A DNA stretch of 64,000 nt, taken from assembly GCF_014648435.1 (NCBI RefSeq), contig NZ_BMRC01000002.1, positions 434,001-498,000 of the forward strand, written 5' to 3'. The position numbers were made by a program, and so were the translations under genes. This DNA is from Nonomuraea spiralis (lineage in GTDB: Bacteria; Actinomycetota; Actinomycetes; Streptosporangiales; Streptosporangiaceae). Below the pieces are notes generated by a model. That model saw only the letters and a program-made list of their open reading frames with translations, ran no database searches and had not been told where the DNA came from. The stretch's first letter is position 1; each line of letters opens with the position of its first letter. This document shows, piece by piece, positions 60,338 through 64,000 of this stretch.

Positions 60338-61447
60338 TCACAGCAGGACGGCGACCCCCGTGAGGGAGACGGCGGCGATGAGCCCTGTGGCGATCGCGCC
60401 GAGCAGCACGGCCCGGCCGCCCTTGATCAGCTTCCGTACGTCGATCCCGGTGCCCAGGCCGAACAGCGCGGCGGCCATGAGCACGTTGGTGACCTGTGGG
60501 ACGGCCTCGGTGACCGGCTCGGGGACCCAGCCGGTGCTGCGTACCGCCACCATCACCAGGAACGCGGCCACGAACAGCGGCATGACCGGCGGCCTGCGCC
60601 CTTCCCGCCGGGTTTGCGGGGCCGTGTCCGGGCGGCGGGCGCGGACGGCGGTCAGGGCGACGAGCGGGGCCAGGAGGATGACGCGGGCCAGCTTGACCGT
60701 CACGGCCGCGGCCAGGACGCCCGACGCGGCGCCGATCGCGGCCACCTGGGCGACCTCGTGCACGGCGGCCCCGGTCCAGACCCCGAGCTGGGCCGGTGAC
60801 AACCCGAGCAGCCCCGCCAGCGCCGGTACGGCCACGATGGCGGCGCTGCCGTAGAGGACGACCACACTCAGCGCGGCGGCCGCGTCGTCGTCGTCGGTGC
60901 CGTCGGCGCTCTCGCGCATGGCCGCGACCGCCGCCGCCCCGCAGATGGACACGCCGGTCGCCACCAGCAGCGACGTACCGGGCGACAGGCCCAGGCGGCG
61001 GCCGATCAGCGGCGTCACCGCGAACGTGACCCCGGTCGCCGCCACCACGATCACCAGCGTCTGCCAGCCGAGCGCGAGCACCTGCGGCATCGCGATCTGC
61101 AACCCGAGCAGGGCGATCGCCACCCGCAGCACCCGCCTGGAGACGAACGCGAGCCCGGGCCTGAACCGCTCCCAGACCACGCCCGCCCGGCCCGCGCCCG
61201 TGTTGTCCGCGCCCGCCGGCCCGGACGACGACGCGGCGACCGCGACCAGGTTGGCCAGGACCGCGCCCGACAGGACCGCGATCACCGCCGGGCTGAACGC
61301 CGGTACGAACCGGTTCACCACCATGGCGACCACCACCGCGACGGCCGCGAGCCCGATCCCGGGCCACACCGACGCCTGCCGGACGGGCGGTTCACCTGGG
61401 ACGGGTACGGGGACGGAGGGCGAGAGTCGTTGGTCGGGGAGAGGCAT
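60338..61447 (-). CDS. YeiH family putative sulfate exporter
   Basis: This 369-aa membrane protein of the YeiH/UPF0324 family has about ten helices: ASVWPGIGLAAVAVVVAMVV, RRVLRVAIALLGLQIAM, TSLLVATGVSICGAAAVAAM with the conserved ICGxSA-like motif, WTGAAVHEVAQVAAIGAA (conserved H-E/D-x-AQV), and NVLMAAALFGLGTGIDVRKL near the end. Family members are annotated as sulfate exporters on limited evidence. It diverges from a LysR-type gene, the usual neighbour of yeiH. Start ATG 61447. The gene ends nine bases before the inverted repeat that precedes psuG. Confidence 0.92.
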   Translation of the reverse strand: MPLPDQRLSPSVPVPVPGEPPVRQASVWPGIGLAAVAVVVAMVVNRFVPAFSPAVIAVLSGAVLANLVAVAASSSGPAGADNTGAGRAGVVWERFRPGLAFVSRRVLRVAIALLGLQIAMPQVLALGWQTLVIVVAATGVTFAVTPLIGRRLGLSPGTSLLVATGVSICGAAAVAAMRESADGTDDDDAAAALSVVVLYGSAAIVAVPALAGLLGLSPAQLGVWTGAAVHEVAQVAAIGAASGVLAAAVTVKLARVILLAPLVALTAVRARRPDTAPQTRREGRRPPVMPLFVAAFLVMVAVRSTGWVPEPVTEAVPQVTNVLMAAALFGLGTGIDVRKLIKGGRAVLLGAIATGLIAAVSLTGVAVLL

Positions 61448-61503
61448 GATGCCAGTTTTCGTGGCTTTCGTACCGGTCGGTAGACACGCGTTGCCTGGGA
61501 GGC

Positions 61504-61520
61504 CATAGCCTGTGGCTATG
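61504..61520. promoter_or_regulatory. Perfect inverted repeat at the LysR start codon
   Basis: CATAGCC-TGT-GGCTATG is a perfect 7-3-7 inverted repeat that contains the candidate start codons of the LysR gene and lies 57 bp before yeiH. An autoregulatory operator is the simplest reading. Confidence 0.55.
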
Positions 61521-62408
61521 AGTGCGCTGCCGGACCTCGACTCGCTGAAGCTGCTGGTGGACGTGGGCGAGCTGGGCAGCCTGGGCCAGGCGGCGAAGGC
61601 GGCGGGCATGGCCCAGCCGTCGGCCAGCAAGCGGGTGGCCCTGCTGGAACGCCGCCTCGGCGTACCCCTGCTGGAACGCACGCCGCGCGGGTCCACGCTC
61701 ACCGCCGAGGGCAGGATGGTGGCCGACTGGGCCGCCCAGGTGCTGGCCGCGGCCGAGGAGCTGATGCGGGCCGTCGAGGCCGTACGCCACAGCGAGGCGG
61801 CCCATCTGCGGGTGGCCGCCAGCATGACGGTGGCCGAGTACCTGGTGCCGCGCTGGCTCGGCGAGCTGCAGAACCGGGAGCCCGAGGTCCAGGTCGGGCT
61901 GGACGTGGTCAACTCCACCGACGTCGCGGCCAGGGTGCTGGCCGAGGAGGTGGAGCTGGGGTTCGTCGAGGGGCCGAGCGTGCCCGAGGGGCTGGACAGC
62001 CGCGTCGTGGGCACCGACAGGCTGGTCGTCGTGGTGGCCCCCGGCCATCCGTGGGCCCGCCGCCGTACGGCCCTCAGGGGCGCCGAGCTGGCCGCCACGC
62101 CGCTCGTGGTCCGCGAGCCGGGCTCCGGCACCCGCGAGACCCTGGACGTGGCCTTCAAGCGGCTCCACCGGGCCAGCCCGCGCCTGGAGCTGGGGTCGAA
62201 CTCGGCGGTCAAGGGCGCGGCGCAGGCCGGCGCCGCGCCCGCGGTGCTCAGCGGCTACGCGGTCGAGGCCGACATCGCGACCGGACGCCTGGTCGAGGTG
62301 CCCCTCGCCGGGCTCAACCTGGTCAGGAACCTGCGCGCGGTCTGGCGGCGCGGCCGGTCGCTCACCGCCCCGGCGGCGACCCTCCTCGCCATCGCCAGCC
62401 GCCCGTGA
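61518..62408 (+). CDS. LysR family transcriptional regulator
   Basis: This 296-aa regulator has the N-terminal helix-turn-helix (LKLLVDVGELGSLGQAAKAAGMAQPSASKRVALLERRLG within residues 9-45) and the LysR substrate-binding domain (LRVAASMTVAEYLVPRWLGEL, then FVEGPSV and VVVVAPGHPWARR). It is divergent from yeiH, and LysR-yeiH pairs are common, so it most likely controls that exporter. ATG 61518 is used; GTG 61512 has GGAGG nine bases upstream and is equally possible. A perfect inverted repeat covers both. Confidence 0.93.
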   Translation: MSALPDLDSLKLLVDVGELGSLGQAAKAAGMAQPSASKRVALLERRLGVPLLERTPRGSTLTAEGRMVADWAAQVLAAAEELMRAVEAVRHSEAAHLRVAASMTVAEYLVPRWLGELQNREPEVQVGLDVVNSTDVAARVLAEEVELGFVEGPSVPEGLDSRVVGTDRLVVVVAPGHPWARRRTALRGAELAATPLVVREPGSGTRETLDVAFKRLHRASPRLELGSNSAVKGAAQAGAAPAVLSGYAVEADIATGRLVEVPLAGLNLVRNLRAVWRRGRSLTAPAATLLAIASRP

Positions 62409-62483
62409 GGACGTCCGCGACGGGCCGGAGAACGTCCGTGAAAGCGGCTGTTGACGCTGCCGGGAGCACGATCTAGCTTTCCC

Positions 62484-62500
62484 TTAGGAAAGTTTCCTAA
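62484..62500. promoter_or_regulatory. Palindrome TTAGGAAA-G-TTTCCTAA before the small secreted gene
   Basis: A perfect 8-1-8 palindrome, AT-rich in a GC-rich context, lies 43 bp upstream of the secreted-protein ATG. This is the position of a repressor site overlapping the promoter. The regulator is not in the window. Confidence 0.65.
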
Positions 62501-62542
62501 AAGTAAGCCTGCGTTCACCCCCCGAACCACAGGAGACTCCGT

Positions 62543-62845
62543 ATGAGCCTTCGTCGTCATCTCGCCGCCGTCGCCGGATCGGCGGTGTTGTGCCTGGCCG
62601 CCGCGGGCCTCGCGCCGTCGCCCGCCCTGGCCGCGCCCACCGGCTGCACCGCCTGGATCAGCGGTGACTACGCCTACAGCACATGCACCTCCGGCACCGG
62701 CGAGCACAGCGTCGGGGTGGAGCAGTCGCACCCGCTCGCCAACCCCATCCTCCTGACCGGCGGCTGGACGACCGTCGGCGGGGTCTCCTCGGTGCGGCTC
62801 ATGCCGTGGCCGGTCAAGCGCATCTGGGTGAACAGGCGAGGCTGA
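62543..62845 (+). CDS. Small secreted protein, 100 aa
   Basis: Residues 1-31 are a classic Sec signal peptide (RRHLAAVAGSAVLCLAAAGLA, then PSPALAA with an A-x-A cleavage site). The mature protein of about 69 residues has two cysteines (GCTAWIS and STCTSGTG) likely to form a disulfide, and a basic end (VKRIWVNRRG). ATG 62543 follows CAGGAG. I recognise no family. A palindromic operator upstream suggests regulated expression. Similar short two-cysteine exported proteins are common in actinomycetes and mostly uncharacterised. Confidence 0.82.
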   Translation: MSLRRHLAAVAGSAVLCLAAAGLAPSPALAAPTGCTAWISGDYAYSTCTSGTGEHSVGVEQSHPLANPILLTGGWTTVGGVSSVRLMPWPVKRIWVNRRG

Positions 62846-63026
62846 CCCGTCACCGGCCCGGCCGGGCGGTGCAACCCCTCCGGCCGGGCTCGCGAAACCC
62901 ACCGCAGCGGGCCGTCACGGCCCCCCGCCCCCGGGCGGTCACCGGCGCCCTCCCCGGGCCGTCACTCGTGCCCGCCTTCGGGTGGACCGTTGACGAATGG
63001 CACGGGTCGGGTCGTAAGGTGCGGGG

Positions 63027-64000
63027 ATGGGTGCGTATGACGTCGTCGTGGCAGGTGGCGGGCACAACGGGCTGGTCGCGGCCGCCTACCTCGCCGGAGC
63101 GGGCCGCCGGGTCCTGGTGCTGGAACGCCTCGGCCACGTCGGCGGGCTGGCGATCTCCACGCGGGCCTTCCCCGGCGTGGACGTACGCCTGTCCCGCTAC
63201 TCCTACCTGGTCAGCCTGCTGCCCGCGCGGATCGTCCGGGACCTCGGTCTCGACCTCGACCTGCGCCGCCGCCGGTACGCCTCCTACACCCCCAAGGGCG
63301 ACACCGGCCTGCTCGTCGACAACGAGGACGAGACCCGTACCGCGGCCTCCTTCCGCGCCGTCACCGGCGGCGAGCACGACCACCGGGCCTGGCGCGACTT
63401 CTACGCCATGACGGCGGACGTCGCCCGCGTCCTCGCCCCCACGCTGCTCGAACCGCTGCGCACCCCCGCCGAGATCGAACGCCTGGTCGGCCCGCGGGCC
63501 TGGCGCGACCTGTTCCAGCGGCCCGTCGGCCAGACCGTGGAGGAGCGGTTCGCCGACGACACCGTGCGCGGCGTCGTGCTCACCGACGCGCTGATCGGCA
63601 CGTTCGCCGACCCGGCCGCCGACCTGCTGGCCAACAGATGTTTCCTCTACCACGTGATCGGCGACGGCACGGGCGAGTGGAACGTCCCGGTGGGCGGCAT
63701 GGGCGCGGTCTCCGGCGCGCTGGAGCGGGCGGCCAGGCGGGCGGGGGCCGAGATCAGGACCGGCGCCGAGATCGTCGGCATCTCACCGTCGGGCGAGGTC
63801 ACCTACGTCGCCGAGGACGGCGAGCACACCGTGAACGGCCGCCACGTGCTGGTCAACCTGCCCCCGGCGGTGCTGGACCGGGTGCTGGACCAAGGGCTGG
63901 ACCCGGTGGTGGACCAGGGGCTCGGCGGGGCCGCGTCCGCGCCCGAGGGGGCGCAGCTCAAGGTCAACATGGTGCTCGCCCGGCTGCCCCGGCTCAAGGA
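63027..64000 (+). CDS. NAD(P)/FAD-dependent oxidoreductase, phytoene-desaturase-like (truncated by window end)
   Basis: The first 324 codons of a COG1233-type flavin oxidoreductase. The N-terminal dinucleotide motif YDVVVAGGGHNGLVAAAYLA is followed by LERLGHVGGLAIS. A second conserved block, GDGTGEWNVPVGGMGAVSGALE, matches the phytoene desaturase/amine oxidase family. The substrate is unknown; carotenoid neighbours are not visible. ATG 63027 has AAGGTG five bases upstream. The stretch near 63870-63920 repeats a VLD-QGLDPV unit. The frame is open at the window edge. Confidence 0.9.
   Translation, partial: MGAYDVVVAGGGHNGLVAAAYLAGAGRRVLVLERLGHVGGLAISTRAFPGVDVRLSRYSYLVSLLPARIVRDLGLDLDLRRRRYASYTPKGDTGLLVDNEDETRTAASFRAVTGGEHDHRAWRDFYAMTADVARVLAPTLLEPLRTPAEIERLVGPRAWRDLFQRPVGQTVEERFADDTVRGVVLTDALIGTFADPAADLLANRCFLYHVIGDGTGEWNVPVGGMGAVSGALERAARRAGAEIRTGAEIVGISPSGEVTYVAEDGEHTVNGRHVLVNLPPAVLDRVLDQGLDPVVDQGLGGAASAPEGAQLKVNMVLARLPRLK

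Overview
The window is one gene-dense stretch of high-GC, chromosomal actinobacterial DNA. Codons are strongly G/C-biased at third positions. Many starts are GTG or TTG, and several genes look leaderless. The gene content fits a Streptosporangiales-type actinomycete (Nonomuraea-like): a LytR-CpsA-Psr protein, an ECF sigma factor with a CU044_5270-type partner, a MoxR/DUF58/TgpA cluster, a large ATP-dependent LuxR regulator, and a Ser/Thr kinase with an extracellular tail. The taxonomic placement is inference. I saw no tRNA, rRNA, insertion sequence, prophage or CRISPR array.

Layout. 1-5.3 kb: an alpha/beta-hydrolase tail, a small conserved protein, an LCP cell-wall ligase, a crotonase with an alpha/beta hydrolase, and a membrane-anchored hydrolase. 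5.4-10 kb: sbcD-sbcC nuclease. 10-14.9 kb: a LacI regulator divergent from a 64-aa ORF, a HAD phosphatase divergent from an MHS transporter, and a type II NADH dehydrogenase. 14.9-17.4 kb: a homocitrate-synthase-like enzyme divergent from a citrate synthase with an N-terminal DNA-binding domain. 17.4-23 kb: a three-gene operon (399, 450 and 1013 aa) with the order and architecture of a MukFEB/JetABC-like SMC complex, but without the JetD nuclease. 23.2-30.6 kb: a five-gene envelope operon (FN3 protein, MoxR, DUF58, degenerate transglutaminase, winged-helix protein). 30.6-34.8 kb: ECF sigma factor and partner, a heparinase II/III-like protein, and an FAH-family hydrolase. 34.8-39.1 kb: two non-coding stretches of unusual strand composition around a coupled trio (79-aa helical protein, 687-aa protein, lipoprotein). 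39.1-44 kb: an amidohydrolase/NTF2/CorA run, a membrane metallopeptidase and a Ser/Thr kinase. 44-52.5 kb: branched-chain amino-acid catabolism (fused keto-acid dehydrogenase E1, TetR regulator, methylcrotonyl-CoA carboxylase beta and alpha, HMG-CoA lyase, acyl-CoA dehydrogenase). 52.6-58.3 kb: an acetyltransferase, a giant LuxR regulator and a repeat-rich unknown protein. 58.4-64 kb: psuG with a PfkB kinase, YeiH with LysR, a small secreted protein and a truncated FAD oxidoreductase.

How parts connect. The sbcDC operon has an exact match to the LexA-independent DNA-damage promoter of actinobacteria (RecA-NDp/PafBC type, TTGTCRGTG-N8-TAnnnT), placed so that the transcript would start at the initiation codon. 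The SMC-like trio and the large LuxR gene each have a one-mismatch version in the same geometry. This suggests that the trio is a damage-inducible chromosome-maintenance or defence machine, which I regard as the most interesting system here. A 16-bp GTTA-N8-TAAC site occurs on both sides of the TetR gene and links the keto-acid dehydrogenase gene to the carboxylase operon. Other regulatory structures are tandem LacI operators, a palindrome between the homocitrate and citrate synthase genes, a three-way-junction-like structure just before psuG, and short tandem repeats that begin across the stop codons of three unrelated genes.
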